From Allonocardiopsis opalescens (GTDB lineage Bacteria; Actinomycetota; Actinomycetes; Streptosporangiales; Streptosporangiaceae): DNA of 64,000 nucleotides. Of this stretch, positions 17,042 through 24,820 are shown piece after piece; within the stretch, counting starts at the first letter, position 1; each line of letters begins with the position of its first letter. The stretch lies in the NCBI RefSeq assembly GCF_003002095.1, contig NZ_PVZC01000001.1:992001-1056000 (forward strand). Direction: 5' to 3'. Below the pieces are notes generated by a model that searched no databases, was not told the origin of the DNA, and saw only the letters and a program-made list of their open reading frames with translations. The position numbers and the translations under genes were made by a program.

Positions 17042-17764
17042 TCAGCCCGCGGGCGGGGGAGCGGCGGCCTCGCCGAAGAGGGGCCGCAGCCGCTCGTAGT
17101 AGGACGCCTCCAGATGCGCGCGCATGGCCTCGCGGGCGGCGTCGGGGTCGCCGCGCAGCACGGCGTCGGCGATGGCGCGGTGCTCGCTGACGGCCTTGCG
17201 GCCGATGCGGCGGTCGTAGTAGAGGCGGAAGATGTGCAGGTGGCAGTGGGTGCGCTCGAAGGCGGTGCGCACCTGGCGACTGCCGGACAGCTCGGCGACC
17301 AGCACGTGGAAGCGGGTGTCGTGGGCGGCCAGCGCCTTGTAGTCGGCGTAGGACTCGGCGGCCGGCACCTGGCAGGAGTCCAGTTCGGCGCGGAGCGCGG
17401 CCGCGCCGGCGGCGTCGGCGCGGGCGGCGGCCTGGGCGGCGGCCCACGGCTCCAGCAGCAGCCGGAACCGGTAGAGGTCGTCCAGCTGCTCCAGTGAGAG
17501 CAGCGGGGTGGTGCGGTAGCCGCGCAGCGGCTCCTTGACCACCAGTTCGGCCGACTCCAGCCGGGCCAGCGCCTCGCGCACCGGGGTGGGGGAGACGCCG
17601 AGGCGGCGGGCCAGGCCGTCGATGGACACCCGCGCGCCCGGCGCGATGACGTGGTCCATGATCAGCGCCTTGACCGCCTCGTAAACGCCGTCGGCCAGCA
17701 CCTGCCTGCGGGGGAGCGGGTCGCCGGCTCCGTCGGGGAGCGGGGGCGCGGGCGCCGTCCTCAT
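17042..17764 (-). CDS. GntR-family (FCD/FadR-type) transcriptional regulator
   Basis: A 240-residue regulator. Its winged helix-turn-helix spans about residues 20-85 (ARVSIDGLARRLGVSPTPVR, then EALARLESAELVV), and an all-helical FCD ligand domain occupies the rest, with the metal/acid-binding pattern DTRFHVLVAELSG and H-x-x-I-x-x-A. FCD regulators sense sugar acids or carboxylates. It is divergent from the catabolic operon starting at 18000, with a perfect palindrome in between. The ATG at 17762-17764 has GAGAGG upstream; an ATG at 17790 with GAAGGA is an alternative. Confidence 0.85.
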   Translation of the reverse strand: MRTAPAPPLPDGAGDPLPRRQVLADGVYEAVKALIMDHVIAPGARVSIDGLARRLGVSPTPVREALARLESAELVVKEPLRGYRTTPLLSLEQLDDLYRFRLLLEPWAAAQAAARADAAGAAALRAELDSCQVPAAESYADYKALAAHDTRFHVLVAELSGSRQVRTAFERTHCHLHIFRLYYDRRIGRKAVSEHRAIADAVLRGDPDAAREAMRAHLEASYYERLRPLFGEAAAPPPAG

Positions 17765-17867
17765 CGGGTCGTCCTCTCCACCGGCTCGCATGGGTCCTTC
17801 GTTCGGGCTCGGGCCCCGCCGGGCGCGGCGAAGCGCGGTTCCGGAGCCTCCACGGTCCCACACGGCC

Positions 17868-17896
17868 TTGACAGTCGCGGGGTGAGATCAAATAAT
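17868..17896 (+). promoter_or_regulatory. Sigma70-type promoter of the sugar-acid operon
   Basis: TTGACA (17868-17873), a 17-bp spacer, then AATAAT (17891-17896). This is the best consensus promoter in the first half of the window, reading towards the transporter gene at 18000. Confidence 0.65.
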
Positions 17897-17915
17897 CGCA
17901 TTTCGTACCGGAAAT

Positions 17916-17927
17916 ATCCTATAGGAT
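17916..17927. promoter_or_regulatory. Palindromic operator ATCCTATAGGAT (probable GntR site)
   Basis: A perfect 12-bp palindrome about 20 bp downstream of the -10 hexamer, in the AT-rich divergent region between gntR and the 18000 gene. FadR/VanR-type GntR proteins bind palindromes of this size and style. Binding here would block early transcription of the operon. Assignment to the adjacent gene is inference. Confidence 0.6.
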
Positions 17928-17999
17928 TCATGGGGGCGTGTCCGACTTCACCGCGCCGAGCCGACACCCGGGGGATCGCGGCGGCGTACCGACCTTGGG

Positions 18000-19466
18000 A
18001 TGCACATGACCGACCAGGCGAGCAGCGGCACCCTTCCGGACATCCGAATACCCGAGGCACCCGAGGGCCTGCGCCGCCGCAGGGTCGGCCTCGTCACCGC
18101 ACTGAAGTTCTTCGGCCCCGGCGCGATCATCGCCTCGCTCACCATCGGCAGCGGCGAGTCCATCCTCGCCTCCCGCGAGGGCGCCGTGTTCGGCTACACG
18201 GTGCTGTGGGCGGTGCTGCTCGGCGTGCTGGCCAAAGGCGCGCTGGTCTACGCCTCCAACCGGCACATCACCCTGACCGGCGAGCACCCGATGATGCGCT
18301 TCGCCCGCGTCATGCCCGGGCCGCGCGGCTGGTTCCCGCTGCTGCTCCTGGTCATCTGCCTGCTGTCCTTCCCCGGCTGGGCCAGCGGCGTCGCGGTCGC
18401 CCTCGGCGACTACCTGGAGACGCTGGGCGCGGGCGACGGCCTGGTGTACGCGCTCGGCGTGCTGGCCTTCGCCACGCTGCTGTCGTGGATCGGCGGCTAC
18501 CCGGTGCTGGAGAAGGTCCAGGTAGCCATCGCCGGGCTGATGGTGGTGCTGGTCCTCGTCGCCGTCTTCGTCGCCCGGCCCGACTGGCTCGCGGCCCTGC
18601 GCGGCCTGCTGCCGGGCCCGATCGCCTACCAGCCCTTCGTCGCCGCCGGCTACCCCGACATCGCGGCGACCTCCGTGTGGGTGGAACTGGCCGTGTTCAT
18701 GGGCGGCCTCGGCGGCGGCATGTACGACTACATCGGCTACGGCGGGCTGCTGCGCGAGAAGCGCTGGGGCATGCTCGGCCACCGCGACATCGACGCGATC
18801 GGCCGCCGGCTGGCCGCCCTGCCCGCCCGCGAGCGGCTGCCGCTGTCCGCCGACGGCGCCGACGTGGCCAACGCCCGCGCCTGGAGCCGGGCGCCGCTGT
18901 TCGACATGCTGGCCGCCTTCGTCGCGCTGGGCGTCATCGCCGCCGCGTTCATGATCAACGGGGCCGCCATCCTCGGCGCCCAGGGCCAGGTGCCCGAGGG
19001 CAACAACGTGCTGACCCACCAGGGCCAGTTCCTCGCCCTGGTCGCGCCGGTGTTCGAGTACTTCTACATCGTCGCCATCGTCATGGTGCTCTTCGGCACC
19101 GTGTACGCGGTCTGGGAGGTCTACTCCTGGACCGCCTACGAGAGCCTGTCGGCCGTCTCCGAGCGGATCCGGGCCCGCGGGCAGCGCGCCGTGCGGCCCT
19201 ACGTCTACGCCTGGACCGGCATCGGCGCGGTCGCGATGGTCCTCACCGGCGCCGACTTCGTCGCGCTGATCACCCCCGCCTCCGTGCTCGGCGGCGTCAT
19301 CGCCTGCGGCATCTACGGGGCGGGGCTGCTCTACGTCGACCGGGTGAACGTGCCGGGGCCGTACCGGATGAGCGCCGCGCTGCGGATGCTGGTCGCCTTC
19401 GGCTCCGTCTTCCTGACCGTGTGCGGCACGATCGCGCTGCTGGCGGCCTTCGGGGTGATCGCGTGA
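18000..19466 (+). CDS. NRAMP-fold transporter lacking the canonical metal-site motifs
   Basis: A 488-residue integral membrane protein with about 11 helices in the LeuT/NRAMP order. The opening LVTALKFFGPGAIIASLTIG followed by SGESILASREGAVFGY aligns with NRAMP helix 1, but the metal-binding D-P-G-N is replaced by I-G-S-G-E (about residues 49-53). The helix-6 M-P-H motif is replaced by a Gly-rich MGGLGGGMYDYIGYGG segment. It therefore probably does not carry Mn2+/Fe2+. As the only transporter of a sugar-acid operon, it is a candidate organic-acid importer. The ATG at 18000 is used; one at 18006 is also possible. Confidence 0.72.
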   Translation: MHMTDQASSGTLPDIRIPEAPEGLRRRRVGLVTALKFFGPGAIIASLTIGSGESILASREGAVFGYTVLWAVLLGVLAKGALVYASNRHITLTGEHPMMRFARVMPGPRGWFPLLLLVICLLSFPGWASGVAVALGDYLETLGAGDGLVYALGVLAFATLLSWIGGYPVLEKVQVAIAGLMVVLVLVAVFVARPDWLAALRGLLPGPIAYQPFVAAGYPDIAATSVWVELAVFMGGLGGGMYDYIGYGGLLREKRWGMLGHRDIDAIGRRLAALPARERLPLSADGADVANARAWSRAPLFDMLAAFVALGVIAAAFMINGAAILGAQGQVPEGNNVLTHQGQFLALVAPVFEYFYIVAIVMVLFGTVYAVWEVYSWTAYESLSAVSERIRARGQRAVRPYVYAWTGIGAVAMVLTGADFVALITPASVLGGVIACGIYGAGLLYVDRVNVPGPYRMSAALRMLVAFGSVFLTVCGTIALLAAFGVIA

Positions 19467-19879
19467 GGGCCGGGGCGGCGGCGCCGCGGTGGCGCTACCT
19501 CGTGATCGCCATCGGCTTCGCGGTGCTGGCCGGCACACGCTGGCTGGACGGCGACCCGCTGTGGGCGGCGGTGTTCGCGCTGGCGGTGCCGGCCAACATC
19601 TGGCTCGCCGTCGTCGAGGGCCGCCGCGCCGCCGAGGAGGCGCCGCTGCCCGCCGCCGACCCGCCGCCCGGTGTGCTGGCCGAGGCGCTGGACGGCCACC
19701 GCAGGCGGCTGCGGCAGTGGCGCACCGTGGCCGCCGGCTGCGCCGCCGCCGGGCTGCTACTGCTGTTCGCCGCGCCCGCCGCCGGGGGCCTGGCCGGAGC
19801 CGTCGCCCTGTACGCCGCCTACCGGGCGCACCGCTCCCGGCGGGCCGTGCACGTGCTGAGCCGGGCGGGAGCGCGGTGA
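19463..19879 (+). CDS. Small membrane protein coupled to the transporter
   Basis: A 138-residue protein with two N-terminal hydrophobic segments (YLVIAIGFAVLAG and PLWAAVFALAVPANIWLAVV), a charged middle, and a third hydrophobic stretch (VAAGCAAAGLLLLFAAPAAG). I recognise no family. The GTG start overlaps the transporter stop (GTGA), and its own stop overlaps the dehydratase start in the same way. It is thus translated in step with both and may be an accessory subunit of the NRAMP-like transporter. Confidence 0.65.
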   Translation: MRAGAAAPRWRYLVIAIGFAVLAGTRWLDGDPLWAAVFALAVPANIWLAVVEGRRAAEEAPLPAADPPPGVLAEALDGHRRRLRQWRTVAAGCAAAGLLLLFAAPAAGGLAGAVALYAAYRAHRSRRAVHVLSRAGAR

Positions 19880-22605
19880 GCTCCCCCGTGCCCCTCGCCG
19901 CGCTCGCCGTCCTGCCCGAGCGCGGCGACAACACCGCCGTTGCCGTCCGGACGATCGAGGCGGGCACCGCGGTGGTGCTGCCGGGCGCGGCAGAGCCGGT
20001 CCGGCTGCCGCACACCGTGCCCGAAGGGCACCGCTTCGCGGTGGCCGCGGTGCCGCGCGGGGCCGGACTGCTGTCGTGGAACACCCCCTTCGCCACCGCC
20101 GAGCGCGACCTGGCGCCCGGCGACTACGTGTGCACCGGCCGGATGCTGGAGGTGCTGCGCGAGCGGCGGATGGCCGGCGCCTTCCCCGGCCGCCCCAACG
20201 CGCGCAACCGCCCGCTGGACCCGTACGTGCTCGACGAGGCGGCGCTGCCGCCCGGGCGGCCGGTCGAGCCGCACCCCGAGCCCGGCACCTTCCTCGGCTT
20301 CGACCGGGGCCGTGGGCGCGGCGCGGGCACCCGCAACCACCTGGTGGTGCTGGGCATGTCCTCGAGCACGGCGTCCTTCGCCGAGGCGCTGGCCGCGCGC
20401 TTCACCGGCGGCGCCTCGGGCGGCTGTGACGGCGTGGCCGCCGTCGCGCACACCGAGGGCGGCACCGGCCGGCCGGGCAACAACCACGAACTGGTGCTGC
20501 GCACCCTCGGCGGCTTCCTCGCCCACCCCAACGCCGGCGCCGTGCTGATGGTGGACGCCCCAGGAGCGGAGCCGAGCGCGGCCGCCGTGCTGCGCCACCT
20601 GGCCGAGCACGGGCGGCCGCGCCCCGCCGTGCCGCACGCGGTGCTCACCCGCACCGGCTCCTTCGCCCAGGACCTGGACCGGGGCGCCGAGACGGTGCGC
20701 GGATGGCTGCCTCGGCTGGCCGCGGCCCGCCGCACCGAACTGCCGCTGGCCGGGCTGCGCATCGCGCTCCAGTGCGGCGGCTCGGACGCCTTCTCGGGGG
20801 TGTCGGCCAACCCGCTGGCCGGAGCGGTGGCCCGGGAGCTGATCCGGCACGGCGGCGGCGCCGTGCTGGCCGAGACCGACGAGCTGATCGGCGCCGAGCG
20901 CTACCTGCTGGACAACGTGCGCGACGCCGCCACCGCGCGGCGCTTCCTGGCCGCCGTCGAGCGCTTCAAGGAGCAGGTGGCCCGGCACGGCCACACCGCC
21001 GAGACCAACGTGTCCGGCGGCAACCTGCACCGCGGCCTGTACAACATCGTGATCAAGTCCATCGGAGCGGCCCGCAAGCGCGACCCGGCGGTGCGGCTGG
21101 ACCACGTGCTGGAGTACGCGGAACCGCTGCCCGGGCCCGGCTACGCCTTCATGGACAGCCCCGGAAACGACCTGGAGAGCGTCGCCGGGCAGGTGGCGTC
21201 CGGCTGCAACCTGGTCTTCTTCACCACCGGCAACGGCTCCATCACCAACTTCCCGTTCGTGCCGACCGTCAAGCTGGTCAGCACCACCGGGCGGTACCGG
21301 CGGCTGGCCGCCGAGATGGACGTGAACGCGGGCGCCTACCTCGACGGCGAGCCGATGGCCGGGCTGACCGCGCGCACCTTCGAACTCGCGGTGCGCGTGG
21401 CGTCCGGGGAGCGCACGGCCGGCGAGCGGGCCCGGCACAGCCAGGTGTCGATCTGGCGCGACTGGCGGCAGACCCGGCCGCTGCCGCTGCTCGCCCGCGG
21501 GGCCGCCGCCGCGCCCGCCGAGCTGGCCGACCGCGAGCTGCCCGGACGGCCGCTGCCGGCCCGGGCCGGCGCCGCGGCGCCGGACACCGGCTTCCTCGGC
21601 CTGGACGGCGGCGCGGGCCCGCTGCCCGATCAGGTGGCGCTGATCATGCCGACCAGCATCTGCTCGGGCCGGATCGCGCTGCGGCTCGCCGAGCGGCTGC
21701 ACCGCCACCCGCTGCGCCCGTCCCGCTTCACCCGGGTGGTGGCGCTGCCGCACACCGAGGGCTGCGGCGCGTCCGGCGGGCCGTCGGAGGACACCTACGC
21801 GCGCACGGTCGTCGGCCACCTGACGCATCCGCTGGTGCGGGCCGCGCTGCTGCTGGAGCACGGCTGCGAGAAGACCCACAACGACTACTTCAGGGAGCGG
21901 CTCGCCGAGGCGGGGGCCGACCCCGGCGCCTTCGGCTGGGCCAGCATCCAGGGCGACGGCGGCCTGGAAGCCGTGGCCGAGCGGGTGGCGGCCTGGTTCG
22001 ACGGCGTGCTGGCCGCCGCCGCGCCGCTGCGCACCGCGCCCGCGCCGCCTGGCGCGCTGCGGGTGGCACTGCACGCGCACGGGCCGGTGCCCGACGAGGC
22101 CGCCCGCGCCTTCGGCCGCTTCGGCGCCGCGCTGGTCGCGGCGGGCGGCACCGTCGTGGTCCCGTCGGTCTCGCCGCTGACGGCGTCGGACGCCTTCCTC
22201 GCCGAGGCGCTGGGGCCGGGCGCGGCCGCGCCCGGGCCGACCCTCGCCTACGGGCAGCGGGCGCTCACCCCCGGCTGGCAGGTGATGCGCGCGCCGACGG
22301 AGCACTGGACCGAGACGCTGACCGGGCTCGGCGCCACCGGGGCGCACCTGGTGGCCGGGCACGTCACCGGCACGCCGCCGCCCGCGCACCGCATGGTGCC
22401 GCTGCTGCGCGCCAGCGCCGACCCCGGCACCCTCGCGGCGCACGGGCCCGACGTCGACCTGCGGCTGCGTCCGGACGGATCCGACTGGGCACAAGGACTG
22501 CTGGAGGCCGCGGCGGCGGTCGCGTCCCGCGAGCGGGTCCCGGCCGCCTCCGGCCCGGACGTCGGCTTCCAGGTGACCCGGGGACTGCTCGGTGTCTCGA
22601 TCTAG
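19876..22605 (+). CDS. UxaA/GarD-family sugar-acid dehydratase with a duplicated C-terminal module
   Basis: A 909-residue protein, roughly twice the usual size. Residues 15-110 look like the N-terminal SAF domain. Residues 140-285 form the second UxaA domain (GTRNHLVVLGMSSSTASFAE, HTEGGTGRPGNNHE). Residues 290-500 are the GD_AH_C domain with LQCGGSDAFSGVSANP (Cys300), the METNVSGGNL-like region and NLVFFTTGNGS. Residues 575-720 then repeat the second domain (HTEGCGASGG at 626, EHGCEKTHNDYF), and a further about 190 residues form a new tail. Altronate and galactarate dehydratases give 2-keto-3-deoxy acids. Coupled by GTGA to the previous gene. Confidence 0.75.
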   Translation: MSSPVPLAALAVLPERGDNTAVAVRTIEAGTAVVLPGAAEPVRLPHTVPEGHRFAVAAVPRGAGLLSWNTPFATAERDLAPGDYVCTGRMLEVLRERRMAGAFPGRPNARNRPLDPYVLDEAALPPGRPVEPHPEPGTFLGFDRGRGRGAGTRNHLVVLGMSSSTASFAEALAARFTGGASGGCDGVAAVAHTEGGTGRPGNNHELVLRTLGGFLAHPNAGAVLMVDAPGAEPSAAAVLRHLAEHGRPRPAVPHAVLTRTGSFAQDLDRGAETVRGWLPRLAAARRTELPLAGLRIALQCGGSDAFSGVSANPLAGAVARELIRHGGGAVLAETDELIGAERYLLDNVRDAATARRFLAAVERFKEQVARHGHTAETNVSGGNLHRGLYNIVIKSIGAARKRDPAVRLDHVLEYAEPLPGPGYAFMDSPGNDLESVAGQVASGCNLVFFTTGNGSITNFPFVPTVKLVSTTGRYRRLAAEMDVNAGAYLDGEPMAGLTARTFELAVRVASGERTAGERARHSQVSIWRDWRQTRPLPLLARGAAAAPAELADRELPGRPLPARAGAAAPDTGFLGLDGGAGPLPDQVALIMPTSICSGRIALRLAERLHRHPLRPSRFTRVVALPHTEGCGASGGPSEDTYARTVVGHLTHPLVRAALLLEHGCEKTHNDYFRERLAEAGADPGAFGWASIQGDGGLEAVAERVAAWFDGVLAAAAPLRTAPAPPGALRVALHAHGPVPDEAARAFGRFGAALVAAGGTVVVPSVSPLTASDAFLAEALGPGAAAPGPTLAYGQRALTPGWQVMRAPTEHWTETLTGLGATGAHLVAGHVTGTPPPAHRMVPLLRASADPGTLAAHGPDVDLRLRPDGSDWAQGLLEAAAAVASRERVPAASGPDVGFQVTRGLLGVSI

Positions 22606-22656
22606 CCCGGCCCGCCCGGACACGGGCGGCGGAAGGAGGAGCGTGGAGGAGCAGCC

Positions 22657-23571
22657 GTGCACGACGTGACCGTTCCCCAGGTGCTCGGACGGACGGCGGC
22701 GGCCGAGTCGCCGCTGCGCTTCGCCGACGGGTCCCGCTACCGGGTGGAGATCCCCAGCTGCGAGGGGCCGCGGGTGTTCGAGGCCGTGCTGGAGGAGGCC
22801 GAGGCGCTCGGGGTCAGGATCGACCGGGTGTCGCAGGGCAGCGGCGTGATGATGCTCAGTGACGCCGAGATCCGCCGGATGGCGGAGCTGGGCGCCCGGC
22901 ACGGCGTGGAGGTGGCGCTGTTCATCGGGCCGCGCGGCGGCTGGGACACCGGCGGCCAGGCCGCCGCCACCGCCGCGGTGGCCGGGGCGGCGCGCGGCGA
23001 CGCGGCGCTGCACGCCTGCCTGGCCGAGGCGCGCCGCGCGGTGCGCCTGGGCGTGCGCGGGCTGCTCGTCGCCGACCTCGGGGTGCTGGCGCTGCTCGGC
23101 GAGCTGAAGGCCGTCGGCGACCTGCCCGCCGAGCTGGCGATCAAGACCTCGGTGCTGCTGCCGCTGGCCAACGGCACCACCGGCGCCGTCTACCAGCGGC
23201 TCGGCGCCACCAGCCTGAACACCGGCACCGACCTGTCCGCGGCCCAGCTGGCCGAGGTGCGGGCCGCCACCACCGCGCCGCTGGACGTCTACATCGAGGC
23301 GCCCGACGACCAGGGCGGCTTCGTCCGCTACTACGACGTGCCCGACATCGTGCGCGCGGCCGCGCCCGTCTACCTCAAGCTCGGGCTGCGCAACGCCCCC
23401 AACATCTACCCCGCCGGGCGGCACCTGGAAGGGCTGGCCGCCGACCTCGGCCGCGAGCGGGTGCGGCGGGCCGCGCTGATGCTGCGCCTGCTCGACGAGC
23501 AGGCGCCCGCGCTGGCCGCCCGCCCCGGGCGCGGCACGGCCCCCGCCGACCTCGCCGTACCGGTCCACTGA
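22657..23571 (+). CDS. Peptidase-U32-like TIM-barrel protein of the sugar-acid operon
   Basis: A 304-residue soluble protein. It shows barrel-like alternation ([73 protein letters not shown]), which reminds me of the U32 'peptidase' superfamily. The hallmark cysteine pattern of true U32 proteins is absent, so I would not call it a protease. It is probably a lyase or aldolase-like enzyme acting on the dehydratase product; the function is unproven. GGAGGAGCAGCC precedes the GTG at 22657. The next gene follows 31 nt later. Confidence 0.5.
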   Translation: MHDVTVPQVLGRTAAAESPLRFADGSRYRVEIPSCEGPRVFEAVLEEAEALGVRIDRVSQGSGVMMLSDAEIRRMAELGARHGVEVALFIGPRGGWDTGGQAAATAAVAGAARGDAALHACLAEARRAVRLGVRGLLVADLGVLALLGELKAVGDLPAELAIKTSVLLPLANGTTGAVYQRLGATSLNTGTDLSAAQLAEVRAATTAPLDVYIEAPDDQGGFVRYYDVPDIVRAAAPVYLKLGLRNAPNIYPAGRHLEGLAADLGRERVRRAALMLRLLDEQAPALAARPGRGTAPADLAVPVH

Positions 23572-23602
23572 GCCCCGCCGCACCCCCACCAGAGAGGCTT
23601 CG

Positions 23603-24532
23603 ATGAGCGACGCGCCCACCGACATCGTCCGCTACGCGCTGCCAGGCGACGAACAGGCCAGGGTCGGCCTGCGCGGCCCCGACGGCATCACCCCGCTGCC
23701 CGGCGTCGGCGGGGTGGCCGGACTGCTGCGGCTGCGCGCCGCCGAGCTGCGGGAACTGGTCGAGGCCGCGCCAGGCCCGGCCACCGTCGACCCCGCCGCC
23801 GTCGCCACCCTGCCGCCGGTGGACGGGCGGACCGAGCTGTGGGCGGCCGGGGTCACCTACGAGCGCTCGCGCGGGGCGCGGGTGGAGGAGAGCAGCGAGA
23901 GTTCCGTCTACGAGAAGGTCTACGACGCGCCGCGGCCCGAGCTGTTCCTGAAGTCGGTGGCGTGGCGGCTGGTCACCGAGGGCGAGCCGGTGGCGGTGCG
24001 CGCCGACTCCACCATCGACGTGCCCGAGCCGGAACTGGCCGTGGTGGCCAACCGGTACGGCGAGATCGTCGGCTACACCGTGTGCAACGACATGAGTTCG
24101 CGCTCGATCGAGGGCGAGAACCCGCTGTACATCCCGCAGGCGAAGATCTTCAACGGCTGCTGCTCGGTGGCGGCGGGCATCCGCCCCGCCTGGCAGGTCG
24201 CCGACCCCTACGACCTGGACATCGAGCTGAGCATCGTGCGCGGCGGAGCGGTGGCCTGGCGGGGCGGCACCAGCACCGCCCGGCTGCACCGGCGGCTGGA
24301 CGACCTGGTGGCGGCGCTCTTCGCGCCCACCGACTTCCCCGACGGCGCCGTACTGGCCACCGGGACCGGGGTGGTGCCCGAGCTGAGCTTCAGCCTGGAG
24401 GCGGGCGACCGGGTGGACATCGCCATCGCCGGGGTCGGCACCCTGTCCAACCCGGTGGTGCGGGGCCGCGAAGCACTCTCGTGGCTGGTCGACGCGGCCG
24501 ACCGCCCCTTCGCACGCGGCGGCGCGCGATGA
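23603..24532 (+). CDS. FAH-family 2-keto-3-deoxy-acid dehydratase-like enzyme
   Basis: A 309-residue FAH-fold enzyme, clearly different from the one at 16095. The block [20 protein letters not shown] then [11 protein letters not shown] is that of 2-keto-3-deoxy-D-arabinonate/xylonate dehydratases (KdaD/XylX type), which make 2-oxoglutarate semialdehyde from 2-keto-3-deoxypentonates. Metal ligands are expected in [13 protein letters not shown] (E-x-E) and the following Asp. With the IlvD/Edd enzyme next door it would form the core of a Weimberg-type pentonate route. The aldehyde dehydrogenase for the last step is not in the window. The ATG at 23603 follows AGAGAGG. Confidence 0.72.
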   Translation: MSDAPTDIVRYALPGDEQARVGLRGPDGITPLPGVGGVAGLLRLRAAELRELVEAAPGPATVDPAAVATLPPVDGRTELWAAGVTYERSRGARVEESSESSVYEKVYDAPRPELFLKSVAWRLVTEGEPVAVRADSTIDVPEPELAVVANRYGEIVGYTVCNDMSSRSIEGENPLYIPQAKIFNGCCSVAAGIRPAWQVADPYDLDIELSIVRGGAVAWRGGTSTARLHRRLDDLVAALFAPTDFPDGAVLATGTGVVPELSFSLEAGDRVDIAIAGVGTLSNPVVRGREALSWLVDAADRPFARGGAR

Positions 24533-24591
24533 CGCCGGCCCCCGCGTGGGGCGGCGGACGGCGGGAGCCGGCCCGCCCGGCCCCTCTCCCC

Positions 24592-24730
24592 ATCCCCCTC
24601 CCGCCCAGGGGGGCGACCCCACATCCAGTCTCCCGCGTTCCGGTGCGCGCGGGGAAGGGCGCCGGGCGGGCTGTGGACAAGCGGGGCCGCCGGCGCGTTC
24701 CTGTGCACGACCCGTCCTCCGGATTTGACA
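24592..24730 (+). repeat. Dispersed paired-box element, copy B
   Basis: Hairpin head at 24595-24613, then the conserved GCGACCCCACATCCAGTCTC segment. Box 1 is TGTGGACAA at 24672 (exact reverse complement of the TTGTCCACA DnaA box). Box 2, TGTGCACGA at 24702 (30 bp later), has one mismatch. TTTGACAC follows, with TTGACA at 24725-24730. The first 46 nt are identical to copy C. It separates the FAH gene stop from the IlvD/Edd gene, whose ATG is 90 bp downstream of the element. No -10 stands 16-18 bp after TTGACA. Confidence 0.8.
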
Positions 24731-24820
24731 CGGCCGCGGCGGCTCTCCCCGGCGCGGCCGTGCCGCCCGGCGCGCCCGCCGCCGGGACCGCCGCGCAAGC
24801 GCTCACCCCAAGGAGCCCCC

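Noticed and set aside
19819-23625. Open frame of 1268 codons on the minus strand
   Set aside because: It lies opposite the UxaA-type, U32-like and FAH genes. Its composition is Gly/Ala/Val/Arg/His/Gln-rich with no domain, a typical antisense shadow in high-GC DNA.
24725-24750. TTGACA at the end of the dispersed elements as a normal promoter -35
   Set aside because: None of copies A, B, C or E has a TANNNT hexamer 16-19 bp downstream, and copy D lacks TTGACA. It is kept as part of the element, not as a promoter.
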